Positions 1-8,761 of a stretch of 64,000 bases of DNA are shown piece after piece. How positions within the stretch are numbered: position 1 is the stretch's first letter; every line of letters starts with the position of its first letter. The stretch lies in assembly GCF_039941195.1 (NCBI RefSeq), contig NZ_JBDVFA010000029.1, forward strand, positions 7,017-71,016, written 5' to 3'. This stretch comes from Aurantibacter_A sp039941195. GTDB taxonomy: Bacteria; Bacteroidota; Bacteroidia; Flavobacteriales; Flavobacteriaceae. Below the pieces are notes generated by a model, which saw nothing but the letters and a program-made list of their open reading frames with translations, did no database searches and had not been told where the DNA came from. Both the position numbers and the translations under genes were made by a program.

Positions 1-1742
1 GTTGCCCAGTTTGCCGTATTCGAATCAACGTCTAGTATATAGGTTAAACTAGTAGGTTTTGCATTTTCTTCCGAAAAATCAGAATTAAAATGCGCTTTTG
101 TTATAAAAAATAGGAATAGTATTGTGCTCATTAAAGCCAGCCTATTTTTCTTTTTATAAAAACCAATAAGTGGTATTAGAAGAATAAAATTTAGTACTGT
201 TAACACTGTAGTTCCTACCATTAATTTTAGTCCTAAACCAACAGGTAGTAATGCGATAAAAGGTGAAAATATCCATAGTGCAGGTATAGCTAAGAAAACT
301 AATAAAAACGGATTTGGTTTTTTTTGATTGATAAGGACCATAAACGCGGCCAAAGCTGCAAAAACGGGAATAATAAAGTAAACACCTCCTTTAAGGTAAT
401 AGGACAATGCTCCACAAATACATAACCAAATAAAAAGTGGGGCTACTAATAGGTTTTTAGGATCTATTTTTTTGAATCGATGATAGGAATAAAAGCAAAT
501 GGCGAGGGATAAAAATATGAAGGCATTAATATATGCTTTTCCATTATAGGTGAAACCATGTAATATATCTTGATATTCGGGGTACAACCATTTTAAAAAG
601 GACCAAGAGAAATAGCCCACAATTCCGGTTACTATTAAAGAAATAAGCGTTGGCATAAAGCCTATTGCGATTTGTTTTACGTTTAGTTTGTTGTTTTTTA
701 AACCATAAATCAGTAAACCGATAAAAATAGAAACCGCTAGGGCGAACATCGGCCATATCCATGAAAAAGGGTAGGTTACCATTTTAAAAATAGGAACGTT
801 AAAATAGACTAGGTCACTATCGTCTTTAAGGTTATTGAGATCTGTACTCGAAAAATGTTTTAACAATGGCATCAAATATGCTCCTTGGTGTTTCAAAGTA
901 TTTCTATCCAACCGATCATAATTATCACGTACGGTATGGTAGTCAAAATGGTCATCGATAAAGGCAAAATTAAAACCATCGATATCACCATCTTCACGAA
1001 AAACGGTTAAATCTGTATCATTCGGAAGCATTTTATAGATACTGTACATTAATGAATTTGCAACCGGAAAATCCGGATTAGCTCGCGTAAATTCTTTCAT
1101 TAGTTTGGAATTACCCTTATTTGTCTCTAAAAGCATATAGCTCGCACCTCCGCTACCCCGTGCTTCAAAATTTAAAACTAAACCAGTTTCTTTAGCCCAT
1201 TGGTGGTTATTTACATATAAATCTGCACCATTTAAACCGAGTTCTTCTGCATCCGTAATTAAAATGATTATGTCATTTTTTGGAGTTTTACCACTGGCTA
1301 AAAAAGCACGAATACCCTCTAATATTGTTGCAACACCACTCCCGGCATCACTTGCACCTAGCGATGAATGGGGACTACTATCATAATGAGTCATTAGAAG
1401 TAATGCTTTACCGTTTTCAGCGCCTTTAATTCGTGCTAAAACATTTATAGCTTTGCTATAATTTGCCCAATCACCAGCTGTGTAACCTTCTTGAAGTTGT
1501 GTTTCAAGACCTAATTTTTCCAGTTCTTTAATAATATATTCTCTTACTTCTGTATGTCCTTCGAAACCAACGCCATGTGGTTTTTGAGAAATGTTCTTAA
1601 CATGTTGTAATGCCCTATTTGTAGAGAATTCTGATAGATTAGGTTGCTCATTTTCGTTGTATTTTGGCATTTCGGCGTCGAAGCACCAGTATACTGCTAT
1701 TGCGATTAGTAGCAGTGTTAAAAAGCTTTGAAATGGTTTCAT
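1..1742 (-). CDS. M28-family zinc aminopeptidase with C-terminal membrane domain (partial)
   Basis: The gene starts at the ATG at 1742 and reads open to the left edge, so the C-terminus is missing. After a short N-terminal hydrophobic anchor comes an M28 peptidase domain. Visible metal-site and catalytic elements are His119 in the MTHYDS motif, an ASDAGSG motif, the Glu pair 166-167 in TDAEELG, and His269 in a DYHT motif. From about residue 315 the protein turns into successive hydrophobic segments, giving the architecture of membrane-bound M28 peptidases that cleave peptides outside the cytoplasm. Family assignment is seen from motifs; the substrate is unknown. A 141-nt divergent gap separates it from the CBS gene. 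Confidence 0.88.
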   Translation of the reverse strand, partial: MKPFQSFLTLLLIAIAVYWCFDAEMPKYNENEQPNLSEFSTNRALQHVKNISQKPHGVGFEGHTEVREYIIKELEKLGLETQLQEGYTAGDWANYSKAINVLARIKGAENGKALLLMTHYDSSPHSSLGASDAGSGVATILEGIRAFLASGKTPKNDIIILITDAEELGLNGADLYVNNHQWAKETGLVLNFEARGSGGASYMLLETNKGNSKLMKEFTRANPDFPVANSLMYSIYKMLPNDTDLTVFREDGDIDGFNFAFIDDHFDYHTVRDNYDRLDRNTLKHQGAYLMPLLKHFSSTDLNNLKDDSDLVYFNVPIFKMVTYPFSWIWPMFALAVSIFIGLLIYGLKNNKLNVKQIAIGFMPTLISLIVTGIVGYFSWSFLKWLYPEYQDILHGFTYNGKAYINAFIFLSLAICFYSYHRFKKIDPKNLLVAPLFIWLCICGALSYYLKGGVYFIIPVFAALAAFMVLINQKKPNPFLLVFLAIPALWIFSPFIALLPVGLGLKLMVGTTVLTVLNFILLIPLIGFYKKKNRLALMSTILFLFFITKAHFNSDFSEENAKPTSLTYILDVDSNTANWA

Positions 1743-1883
1743 TTATTTATGAGATATTCGATAAAAGTATGAAATTCTTAAAGTTTTGATTGTTTCATCC
1801 GATTTTTTTGGCAAAATCATCAATAAAGAGTATATTTAAGATTAACCTTAACCGACCAATATTTACTTAAAAAGATTAAAATT

Positions 1884-2348
1884 ATGGGAATAAAGAGTTT
1901 TAGAGGAGCCCGGAAAGAGACTAAGAAGGAGTTTGATGCCCCTATTTTGGTTACAGATTATATGACAAAAAAGTTAGTTTCTTTTAGTCCCAAACAGTCT
2001 ATTCTCGAAGTAATGGAGTTATTTACCAAATACAATATTTCTGGTGGACCAGTATTGGATGATAATGGATTTTTGGTAGGTATTATTTCTGAAGCTGATT
2101 GTATGAAACAAATTTCTGAAAGCCGATATTTTAATATGCCAATTTTAGATAAAAGTGTTGAAAATTATATGACTAAAAATGTGGAGACCATTCCACATGA
2201 AATGAGCATATTCGATGCTGCGAGTGTATTTGTAAAACATAACCGAAGAAGATTACCGGTTATGAAAGACGGATTGTTAGTCGGACAAATTTCTAGAAAA
2301 GATATTGTTATTGCAGCATTAAAGCTTAGTGGGCATAACTATAAGTAA
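1884..2348 (+). CDS. CBS-domain pair protein
   Basis: A 154-residue protein made almost entirely of two CBS domains. The first spans roughly residues 25-85 (begins VTDYMTKKLVSF), the second about 92-150 (begins ENYMTKNVETIP and closes with a GQISRKDIV motif). Stand-alone CBS pairs usually bind adenine nucleotides and act as energy or ligand sensors for a partner protein. No fused effector domain and no membrane segment is visible, and the partner cannot be told from neighbours. The gene stands alone between a divergent peptidase gene and a convergent gene, and ends at a hairpin. Confidence 0.9.
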   Translation: MGIKSFRGARKETKKEFDAPILVTDYMTKKLVSFSPKQSILEVMELFTKYNISGGPVLDDNGFLVGIISEADCMKQISESRYFNMPILDKSVENYMTKNVETIPHEMSIFDAASVFVKHNRRRLPVMKDGLLVGQISRKDIVIAALKLSGHNYK

Positions 2349-2372
2349 TTAAAAGAAAATTTTTAGAGTAAT

Positions 2373-2400
2373 AAAGCTTTCAATTATGAGAGCTTTTTTT
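2373..2400. terminator. Bidirectional rho-independent terminator
   Basis: An inverted repeat, aaagctttca / tgagagcttt, has a short loop and is followed by a T run. It lies between the convergent CBS and zinc-ribbon genes and could stop transcription from both sides. One position is a G-T type mismatch. Confidence 0.7.
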
Positions 2401-2749
2401 ATTCCCTTTTAACAATCATATAATAATCGTTGTCTAGGGGTAAATAACCTAAATTGTAAATGAAATAGTAGGTCGTACCTTTTTTAGTAGTATATAGGTT
2501 GGTGAAATAATCAAAGTCAAAATTCTTATCCAATAAACTATTTTTCGTAGTTCTCGTTTTACCATCTTTTAAAGTATAACTATCGAGAATTTTATAATTA
2601 CGTCGCAGTCTATTATTAATATTACGAATGAGGTTTTTACTATCTGAATTAAATTTATTGTGATATGCATTTCTGCATCCATCGGAACAATATTTCTTAT
2701 CGACCCGGCCCATAAGTTCTGCACCACATTCTAGACATTTTTTCTTCAA
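2399..2749 (-). CDS. Small zinc-ribbon protein, TTG start
   Basis: 116 residues. The N-terminus carries CLEC and, after a spacer, CSDGC, giving a Cx2C...Cx3C pattern typical of a treble-clef/zinc-ribbon knuckle. The rest is basic and aromatic with no recognised fold. The start is TTG at 2749, whose first bases overlap the TGA stop of the upstream DUF6265-like gene (TTGA overlap), so translation is probably coupled. Proteins of this build are common in flavobacteria; nucleic-acid binding is plausible but not shown. Confidence 0.75.
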   Translation of the reverse strand: MKKKCLECGAELMGRVDKKYCSDGCRNAYHNKFNSDSKNLIRNINNRLRRNYKILDSYTLKDGKTRTTKNSLLDKNFDFDYFTNLYTTKKGTTYYFIYNLGYLPLDNDYYMIVKRE

Positions 2750-3243
2750 AACTCAGCTCTTTTGTAATTAAAGATTACTTCTTCAACTGCTCCATTTTTT
2801 TGATGTATTAACCCATAGATATTAATTTCATTTGAATTTACTTTTTCAAAAGTAAAACCGTCAAAATAAAGTCTGTTATCCGCTACTTTAATTAATTTAA
2901 ATTGTTGTACTTCATTTTTCTCTTCCCAACCTTTTAAATTTCCGTGAAAATGTTTCAATTCAAAAACTAGTGTTTTCTCTACTTCACGAATATGTCCTAA
3001 TTCGTAAAATTGAACTTTGCCCTCTACAACCAATTTAAATGAAAACATCATAGAACCACCTAAGGCCGGGCTCCATATTTCTTCGGTAATACCACCAAAA
3101 GCTTCTCCTTTCCAATGTCCTTCTATCCAAGAAATTTCTGAGAGATTTGAATTTGGAGACTGATCTCCTTCTTTAAAGGATAACGTGTTTTGTGCGTTAA
3201 TTGAGATGCTAAAAAGAAAGAAGAGTATACAGATATTTTTCAT
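2746..3243 (-). CDS. Secreted DUF6265-like protein
   Basis: The longest open frame begins at 3312, but the Met at 3243 begins a typical signal peptide (MKNICILFFLFSISINAQ) and is preferred; the upstream residues look non-coding. The mature part contains ISWIEGHWKGEAFGG and EEIWSPALGGSMM, a pattern I associate with DUF6265, a small beta-barrel-like family of unknown function (SWxxGxW...G...E.W...GG). About 165 residues. Its stop overlaps the TTG start of the zinc-ribbon gene, so the two form a small operon. Function unknown. Confidence 0.72.
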   Translation of the reverse strand: MKNICILFFLFSISINAQNTLSFKEGDQSPNSNLSEISWIEGHWKGEAFGGITEEIWSPALGGSMMFSFKLVVEGKVQFYELGHIREVEKTLVFELKHFHGNLKGWEEKNEVQQFKLIKVADNRLYFDGFTFEKVNSNEINIYGLIHQKNGAVEEVIFNYKRAEF

Positions 3244-3413
3244 TTTATGAATCTTGTACGTACAAGGTACGAAATATCCGTTTGCACACGGATTTATGGG
3301 TTTTATCATCACTTTTTTAAAGGTAATTGTAAATTAATGGATTTAAGTTGTAAGGGGTTTTACCTATGCTTACTTTTAGTTTTCAATTAATTTTTAAAAT
3401 TCAAAAACCAAAA

Positions 3414-5024
3414 ATGAGAAAAGTATTTTTACTAACATTTGTTATAACGACAATGTTAAAAGTCTATGCTCAAGACAAGGTAGAGGTTGAGGTTCTTCCT
3501 GGTGAATTTTGGTGGGGAGGTCTCAGTGCCATTGGTCATAATACACCGTACGACGTTAGCACTAAAGTAAGTCATAATCTCTGGGGTGATAATAAAGGGA
3601 ATCAGGCACAACCCTTATTGTTGTCAAGTAAGGGTAGATATGTTTGGAGTGAATCTCCAATAGAATATTCTTTTGAAAGTGGGAAATTAGAGGTAACTAC
3701 AAAAGCAGATAAAATAGAATTTGGGTCAGCAGGTAAGAATTTAAGAGATGCATACGATTATTCGGTTGAAAATTATTTTCCGCCTAACGGAAAAATACCA
3801 GATGACTTATTGTTTACAAAGCCACAGTACAACACTTGGATAGAACTTACCTACAATCAAAATGAAGTAGATATTTTAAATTATGCGCAAGCAATTATAG
3901 ACCAGGGTTACCCTCCAGGAGTATTAATGATTGATGATAATTGGCAAGAAAGTTATGGCACATGGGAATTTTCTTCAAGAAGATTTACAGATCCAAAAGG
4001 TATGATGAATAGGCTGCACGATATGGGTTTTAAGGTTATGTTGTGGGTTTGTCCATTTATAAGTGCCGACACGGAGAATTTTAGATATTTAGCCAAAGAA
4101 GGAATGTTATTGCTTGATGGTGATAAAACAAAAGAAGTACTTTGGGCGAATACTAAAAATAAAGCTGCCATTATTCGATGGTGGAATGGCGCAAGTGCTT
4201 GCTTAGATTTGAGCAATCCAAAGGCTCAAAATTGGTTTGAAGAAAGACTTAAGTATTTAATGGATGAGTATGGTGTAGACGGTTTTAAATTTGATGCTGG
4301 CGATTCTGATTTTTATACAGGAGATATTGTTTCTTTTGTTCCTGATACTAACCCTAATGATCATACTACATATTTCGCGAAATTAGGATTACAATTTCCT
4401 TTAAATGAATATAGAGCATCATGGAAAATGGCTGGCTTGCCCTTAGCACAACGATTACGAGATAAAAATCATAATTGGAATGACCTTGCAAAACTTATTC
4501 CAGATTTAATGTCTCAAAGTATTATGGGGTATGCATATACTTGTCCTGATATGATTGGTGGGGGAGAATACCAGTCATTTGAAAATAATACTACTATAGA
4601 TGAGGAATTGGTAGTGCGATCTGCCCAGGTACATTCGTTAATGCCTATGATGCAATTCTCGGTGGCACCTTGGAGAGTTTTGTCAAAAGAGAATAATAAA
4701 CTGTGCTTAGAAGCTGCGATGTTACACGCAAAAATGGGCAATTTGTTTTTGAAATTGGCAAAAAATGCTTCAAAAACGGGTGAGCCAATAGTAAAACCAA
4801 TGGTTTTAGCATATCCAAATGGCGGGTTTGAAACTATAAAAGACCAATTTATGCTAGGAGATACTATATTGGTTACACCAGTAATTGAAAAAGGGCAACG
4901 AAAACGAAAAGTTATATTGCCGAAAGGTAAATGGGTTGCAGAAAATGGTAACATGTTTAAAGGTGGTCGCACAATTGAGATTGAAGTTCCTTTGAGTCGT
5001 TTACCTTATTTTACTAAAAAATAA
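3414..5024 (+). CDS. Glycoside hydrolase family 31 enzyme, secreted
   Basis: The chosen start is the ATG at 3414, which begins a signal peptide (MRKVFLLTFVITTMLKVYAQ); the frame is open to an earlier ATG at 3366. The 536-residue product carries a TIM-barrel of the GH31 type. The segment GVDGFKFDAGD holds the likely nucleophile Asp at about residue 294, and CPDMIGGGEY may carry the acid/base Asp. A beta-sandwich follows, ending near KVILPKGKW. GH31 enzymes hydrolyse alpha-linked glycosides (glucosidase, xylosidase, sulfoquinovosidase and others); the specificity is not readable here. The esterase 48 nt downstream suggests joint use on a decorated polysaccharide or oligosaccharide. Confidence 0.87.
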   Translation: MRKVFLLTFVITTMLKVYAQDKVEVEVLPGEFWWGGLSAIGHNTPYDVSTKVSHNLWGDNKGNQAQPLLLSSKGRYVWSESPIEYSFESGKLEVTTKADKIEFGSAGKNLRDAYDYSVENYFPPNGKIPDDLLFTKPQYNTWIELTYNQNEVDILNYAQAIIDQGYPPGVLMIDDNWQESYGTWEFSSRRFTDPKGMMNRLHDMGFKVMLWVCPFISADTENFRYLAKEGMLLLDGDKTKEVLWANTKNKAAIIRWWNGASACLDLSNPKAQNWFEERLKYLMDEYGVDGFKFDAGDSDFYTGDIVSFVPDTNPNDHTTYFAKLGLQFPLNEYRASWKMAGLPLAQRLRDKNHNWNDLAKLIPDLMSQSIMGYAYTCPDMIGGGEYQSFENNTTIDEELVVRSAQVHSLMPMMQFSVAPWRVLSKENNKLCLEAAMLHAKMGNLFLKLAKNASKTGEPIVKPMVLAYPNGGFETIKDQFMLGDTILVTPVIEKGQRKRKVILPKGKWVAENGNMFKGGRTIEIEVPLSRLPYFTKK

Positions 5025-5072
5025 ATAGATTTTTTTTGAGAGGGTGCCAAAATAAATGTCAAAATTTTAAAT

Positions 5073-5903
5073 ATGAATTCAATTAAATCTATTTCTACTT
5101 TATTAATTACCCTTTTAATTTGGTCTATAAATTATGAATTGAATGCTCAGAAAAATAATGTAAGATATCTGCATACCGTATTTGATCACATTGAGATTGA
5201 AAAGGACCTAATTTATGGTGAGGCGGTAAACTTCCAAGGAGAAAAGCAATCGTTGGCTCTTGATATTTATACGCCTAAAAATGATCACATTAAAAATCGG
5301 CCAGTAATAGTTTGGTTGCACGGCGGTGGTTTTAGATATGGTAATGATAAATCACAGTCTTATATAGTTGAGATGGCTAGTCGATTTGCTAAGAAAGGTT
5401 ATGTTTGTTTGTCTTTGGATTATCGAGTTCGGAAAAGCCCTAAAACTGATATGGCTGGCACACTTTCAGATGCCATTGAAGACGCAAATAAAGGCCTCAA
5501 TTGGCTAAGAGCTAATGGAGATTCTTTAAATGTAGATATATCTAAAATTATCATCGGTGGAGGTTCGGCTGGAGGTATTCTCGGAAGTCCTTTGGTTTTT
5601 AATAATACCAATAAGGAAGAAAATACTAGAGGAATTATTGGATTTATTAATTTATGGGGAACCCCTGATGAGAAATGGAGTAAACTAGATGTCGATAAAA
5701 ATGATCCACCCACTATTATCGTTCATGGAAGCGAAGATCAATCTGTTTCTTATGACAATTCAGTTTTACTAATTGATAGCTTAAAAGCTAATAATATAAA
5801 GAATGAGCTTGTAACTTATAAAGGAGCAGGGCATACTCCTGTAAAATATATGGATGAGTTTGAAGTAAAAATTGCAAAATTTCTATACGATATTATTAAT
5901 TAG
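5073..5903 (+). CDS. Secreted alpha/beta-hydrolase (esterase-like)
   Basis: 276 residues with an N-terminal signal sequence ending near ELNAQK. The HGGGF oxyanion-hole motif, the nucleophile elbow GGGSAGG, an acidic residue in VHGSEDQSV and the His in GAGHTP form a complete Ser-Asp-His set of the hormone-sensitive-lipase/BD-FAE type of carboxylesterases. Such enzymes deacylate small esters or acetylated sugars. It follows the GH31 gene in the same direction, which supports a role in removing acyl groups from glycans, though that is inference. Confidence 0.85.
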   Translation: MNSIKSISTLLITLLIWSINYELNAQKNNVRYLHTVFDHIEIEKDLIYGEAVNFQGEKQSLALDIYTPKNDHIKNRPVIVWLHGGGFRYGNDKSQSYIVEMASRFAKKGYVCLSLDYRVRKSPKTDMAGTLSDAIEDANKGLNWLRANGDSLNVDISKIIIGGGSAGGILGSPLVFNNTNKEENTRGIIGFINLWGTPDEKWSKLDVDKNDPPTIIVHGSEDQSVSYDNSVLLIDSLKANNIKNELVTYKGAGHTPVKYMDEFEVKIAKFLYDIIN

Positions 5904-6306
5904 TTTTCATTTGTACAAAATTTTAATCTTCTACTAAATCATGGCCTTAAATTAGTTTTAGAGAGCCTTAGTTTTAATTCGTATTATAGAATAGTTAGGC
6001 GAAAGAGGTCTCTAGTATTCTTCTCTCATTTTATTGCCATTACTTTTTTTGTCAGCCAAAACTAATATTAAATAATAGTTTCAAAAATTATTTTACTAAT
6101 CAATCTATAGGTGTTAATTACATAAAACACTTGAAATCAGTATTTTAAATATAGTTTGATACTTTTTAATAAATATTGAATGTTAAATAATTTATAAAAT
6201 AGTACCTTTTTATACATAGTACTGTAACAAAATGAAACATCTCTCGTCTATCTAGTATAAACAAATTATAAACAACAAATAATATCAATATTAAAAACAA
6301 GAAATT
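5904..6306. other. Gene-free AT-rich stretch upstream of the microprotein array
   Basis: No open frame, RNA gene or clear hairpin was found in these roughly 400 bases. The last 40 bases (from 6267) are shared with the leader of the second microprotein gene, so the promoter of the array probably lies in the later part. I could not fix a -7/-33 pair with confidence. Confidence 0.5.
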
Positions 6307-6420
6307 ATGAAAGCAACGAGCAGCAGAACAGCAACAGAATCAAAAACAGGACAATACTTTTCATCTTTTGGGAATAGTAAAAGAGCGCAATGGGCGCAGT
6401 ACAGAAATTTCAATCGCTAA
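6307..6420 (+). CDS. Basic 37-residue microprotein, copy 1
   Basis: The ORF reads MKATSSRTATESKTGQYF, continues SSFGNSKRAQWAQYRNFNR and stops with TAA. It is rich in Arg/Lys, Ser/Thr and aromatics, and has neither a signal peptide nor a membrane segment. It was accepted as a gene because copy 2 has the same length and 28 of 37 identical residues, with nine synonymous codon differences. I do not recognise the family. The basic, aromatic, Gln/Asn-containing C-terminal half (KRAQWAQYRNFNR) would suit RNA, ribosome or acidic-partner binding, but that is speculation. It probably shares one transcript with copies 2 and 3, ending at the terminator at 6756. Confidence 0.8.
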   Translation: MKATSSRTATESKTGQYFSSFGNSKRAQWAQYRNFNR

Positions 6421-6467
6421 TCACGATTTTATAAACAACAAAGACCAATAATTTAAAATCAAAAAAC

Positions 6468-6581
6468 ATGAAAGCATCAATCACAAGAACAGCAACAGAA
6501 TCTAGAAGTGGACAATATTTCTCAACTTTTAGTAATAGTAGAAGAGCTCAATGGGCATCTTACCGAAACTTTAACCGCTAA
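6468..6581 (+). CDS. Basic 37-residue microprotein, copy 2
   Basis: The ORF reads MKASITRTATESRSGQYF, continues STFSNSRRAQWASYRNFNR and stops with TAA. It keeps the TATES, GQYF, NS(K/R)RAQWA and YRNFNR blocks of copy 1; changes are conservative (Lys to Arg twice, Ser to Thr, Thr to Ser). The codon pattern is that of a protein under purifying selection rather than of chance repeats. The leader before the ATG is the same as before copy 1. Function unknown. Confidence 0.8.
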   Translation: MKASITRTATESRSGQYFSTFSNSRRAQWASYRNFNR

Positions 6582-6621
6582 TCACGGTATATAATAGCAC
6601 ATCAATCATTAATTATACATC

Positions 6622-6735
6622 ATGAAAATTTTTATCAATCAATCGCCAATAGAGTCTAGAGAGTTTGCTTTCTACAATCAATTAAAAAACAACAAAAAAA
6701 TCCGCTGGGTAGAATCGAGACAATTTCTTAACTAA
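6622..6735 (+). CDS. Basic 37-residue microprotein, diverged copy 3
   Basis: The ORF reads MKIFINQSPIESREFAFY, continues NQLKNNKKIRWVESRQFLN and stops with TAA. It has exactly the same length as copies 1 and 2. Ten of 37 positions match copy 2, including the ESR motif, an aromatic pair at 17-18, Asn23, two basic residues at 25-26, Trp29, Arg33 and Phe35. Position-by-position retention of these anchors, with no gaps, makes homology likely. It is followed after 20 nt by a strong terminator, so it is the last gene of the unit. Confidence 0.68.
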   Translation: MKIFINQSPIESREFAFYNQLKNNKKIRWVESRQFLN

Positions 6736-6755
6736 GATTTCAGCAATAATAAATT

Positions 6756-6795
6756 AAAAAGGGATAGGCTTTAATTAATGCCTATCCCTTTTTTT
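6756..6795 (+). terminator. Strong rho-independent terminator of the microprotein array
   Basis: A perfect stem, aaaaagggataggc / gcctatcccttttt, encloses a 10-nt AT loop and ends in a T run. It begins 20 nt after the stop of microprotein 3 and no other gene precedes it, which supports the array being transcribed and ended here. Confidence 0.9.
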
Positions 6796-6978
6796 GCAAA
6801 TTATTGCTATTTTAAAAAATACCATTTATAGCGATAATCGGCATCTTATACAGTATTGTGGACACTGCATAATATATTTGTTTTTCTCCTCTTTATTTAG
6901 GTTACTTTAATTCTTAAGTTATGGTTAATTTTTGTTTAACTAAGCTATAAAAGAGTAAAAAATTAGAGCGTTAGTACT

Positions 6979-8157
6979 ATGGTTAATACATCCAGTAGCA
7001 GAATTAAATCTATAGATATGTTACGTGGCCTAGTGATGATAATAATGGCTTTAGACCATGTTCGAGATTATTTTCATTTTGATGCTTATCTATTTGATCC
7101 TACTGATTTAACACAAACAAATGGAGCCTTATTTTTTACACGATTTATTACGCATTATTGTGCACCCGTATTTGTGTTTTTGGCTGGTACTTCTGCTTTT
7201 TTTGTAGGTCAAAGAAGAGGTTTGAAAGCTTTGTCTGTTTGGTTGCTAAAAAGAGGTTTGTGGCTTATATTTTTGGAGCTAACGATTATTAAATTTGGAT
7301 GGCTTTTTAAGTTTGATTTGGGTTATAGTTTGCTTCAGGTTATTTGGATTTTAGGGTTGGCTATGATAATTCTTGCAGGATTAATTCATCTACCCAAAAA
7401 ATCGGTTATTATAGTTTCTGTTCTAATGATAGTAGGGCATAATGCTTTTGATTCTTTTGTGCCAACAGGTATTTTTAATTCTGGAGTTTGGACTTTTCTA
7501 CATGAGTTTAAATTGTTAACCTATGGCGATATTCAAATTTTTGTGGCCTATCCAATTATTCCATGGGTGTTTGTAATGCCTTTGGGGTATTATTTTGGAG
7601 CATTATATAAAACAACATTTAATAGAAAAATAAGGTCAAAAATATTGTTGCAATGTGGTATGGGTCTTATTGTTACCTTTTTCATACTTCGAATTATGAA
7701 TCTGTATGGAGATCCATATGAATGGGAACCGCAAGATTCTTGGAGTTATACACTAATATCTTTTTTTAATATTTCAAAGTATCCACCTTCATTATTATTT
7801 TTATTAATTACCCTAGGGCCATCAATAATAGTGCTTGCTCTTGCAGAAAAATGGAAGGGTTGGCTTTATGATAAATTAGTTATTATTGGTCGAGTACCAA
7901 TGTTCTTTTACATTATTCATATTTACGTTATTCATTTGTTGGCGCTCATTGCAGTAGTGATAACTGGGTTTGACGCATCTAATATGTACATTGATTTATG
8001 GGTTACTATGCAAAATGGTTTACGAGGGTACGGTTTTAATTTGGGTGTAGTGTATATAATCTGGATTGTCTTAGTAATCGGTCTTTATCCAATTTGTTCT
8101 TGGTATAATACTTATAAAACCAACAATAGAGATAAGTGGTGGTTAAGTTATTTCTAA
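6979..8157 (+). CDS. HGSNAT/DUF1624-type multi-pass membrane protein
   Basis: 392 residues with about ten hydrophobic segments. The N-terminus, RIKSIDMLRGLVMIIMALDH followed by VRDYFH, is the signature of the DUF1624/heparan-alpha-glucosaminide N-acetyltransferase-like family, with the conserved Asp-His after the first helix. Family members are thought to move acyl groups across membranes to sugars or other acceptors; substrates in bacteria are mostly unknown. It is a single gene, convergent with the pentapeptide-repeat gene 19 nt away, and has no obvious partner. Confidence 0.83.
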   Translation: MVNTSSSRIKSIDMLRGLVMIIMALDHVRDYFHFDAYLFDPTDLTQTNGALFFTRFITHYCAPVFVFLAGTSAFFVGQRRGLKALSVWLLKRGLWLIFLELTIIKFGWLFKFDLGYSLLQVIWILGLAMIILAGLIHLPKKSVIIVSVLMIVGHNAFDSFVPTGIFNSGVWTFLHEFKLLTYGDIQIFVAYPIIPWVFVMPLGYYFGALYKTTFNRKIRSKILLQCGMGLIVTFFILRIMNLYGDPYEWEPQDSWSYTLISFFNISKYPPSLLFLLITLGPSIIVLALAEKWKGWLYDKLVIIGRVPMFFYIIHIYVIHLLALIAVVITGFDASNMYIDLWVTMQNGLRGYGFNLGVVYIIWIVLVIGLYPICSWYNTYKTNNRDKWWLSYF

Positions 8158-8176
8158 ATTCTTGAAATTGACACTT

Positions 8177-8749
8177 TTACTTCACCACAATATCATATTT
8201 GCGAAGCAAACCAATTAATTCATCTTTAGCAAAAACTGCTTTTTTAATGCGATTAATTTCAGGGTTAATATTAAAATTTAAAGTTGATAGAAAATTGGCT
8301 TTTTCAATATTTGTTTGTTGAAAAATAGCTCCTTCTAAATTACTATTATCAAAATTTGCTTCTATTAGTTTAGCTTCTGTGAAATCGACTTGACACATTT
8401 TGCAATCAATAAATTGCTGTCGGTTTAAACTAAGTGCGTAAAAAGATGAGAAATCCAAGTTGCAATCTAAAAATGAAAATGCCATCAAGAAATCATTACA
8501 TTCTTCAAATTTAAGTCCAATCATTTTACAATGTGAAAAAGTAATTTCATTAAAAGTGGTATTTGTGATATTGGCATTACTTAGATTACAATCAATAAAT
8601 TCACATTCCATAAAATTTTGATTGTCTAAATAGCTGCCTTCAAAATTACAACCTTCAAAAATGCAATTTTCATATTGACTCTTCGCTAATGCTAATTTCG
8701 AATAATCTTCATTTTTAAAGGTTTTGTCAACAATAAAAGGCTTTTTCAT
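8177..8749 (-). CDS. Pentapeptide-repeat protein (McbG/Qnr-like fold)
   Basis: 190 residues of A(D/N)LxX-type repeats, for example LSNANITNTTF, LKFEECN and FDNSNLEGAIFQQTNIEKANF, predicted to form a right-handed quadrilateral beta-helix. Soluble proteins of this size include the gyrase-protecting Qnr/McbG group, but many have other or unknown roles. It lies 12 nt downstream of the aryl ligase gene on the same strand, so it may be the last gene of the pigment operon or simply be read through. Function unproven. Confidence 0.8.
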   Translation of the reverse strand: MKKPFIVDKTFKNEDYSKLALAKSQYENCIFEGCNFEGSYLDNQNFMECEFIDCNLSNANITNTTFNEITFSHCKMIGLKFEECNDFLMAFSFLDCNLDFSSFYALSLNRQQFIDCKMCQVDFTEAKLIEANFDNSNLEGAIFQQTNIEKANFLSTLNFNINPEINRIKKAVFAKDELIGLLRKYDIVVK

Positions 8750-8761
8750 TACAGTTTAATT

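Larger units (their letters stand above)
6267..6581 (+). repeat. Tandem duplication carrying two microprotein genes with their leaders
   Basis: The leader beginning tataaacaac at 6267 recurs at 6430, in each case about 40 nt before an ATG that opens a 37-codon gene. The period is about 163 bp (161 bp from ATG to ATG). The two coding copies differ at nine codons by synonymous change and at nine by mostly conservative replacement, so the duplication is old enough to have been filtered by selection. A third, more diverged member follows at 6622. Confidence 0.8.

Noticed and set aside
544..762. Short minus-strand ORF with ATG at 762
   Set aside because: It is out of frame with, and lies inside, the C-terminal membrane part of the M28 peptidase gene, which reads through this stretch in another frame.
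3366..3413. Upstream ATG of the GH31 gene
   Set aside because: The residues before 3414 are not signal-like, while 3414 opens a proper signal peptide.
8177..8749. Qnr-type quinolone resistance gene
   Set aside because: Pentapeptide repeats alone do not show gyrase protection, and no Qnr-specific loops were identified.
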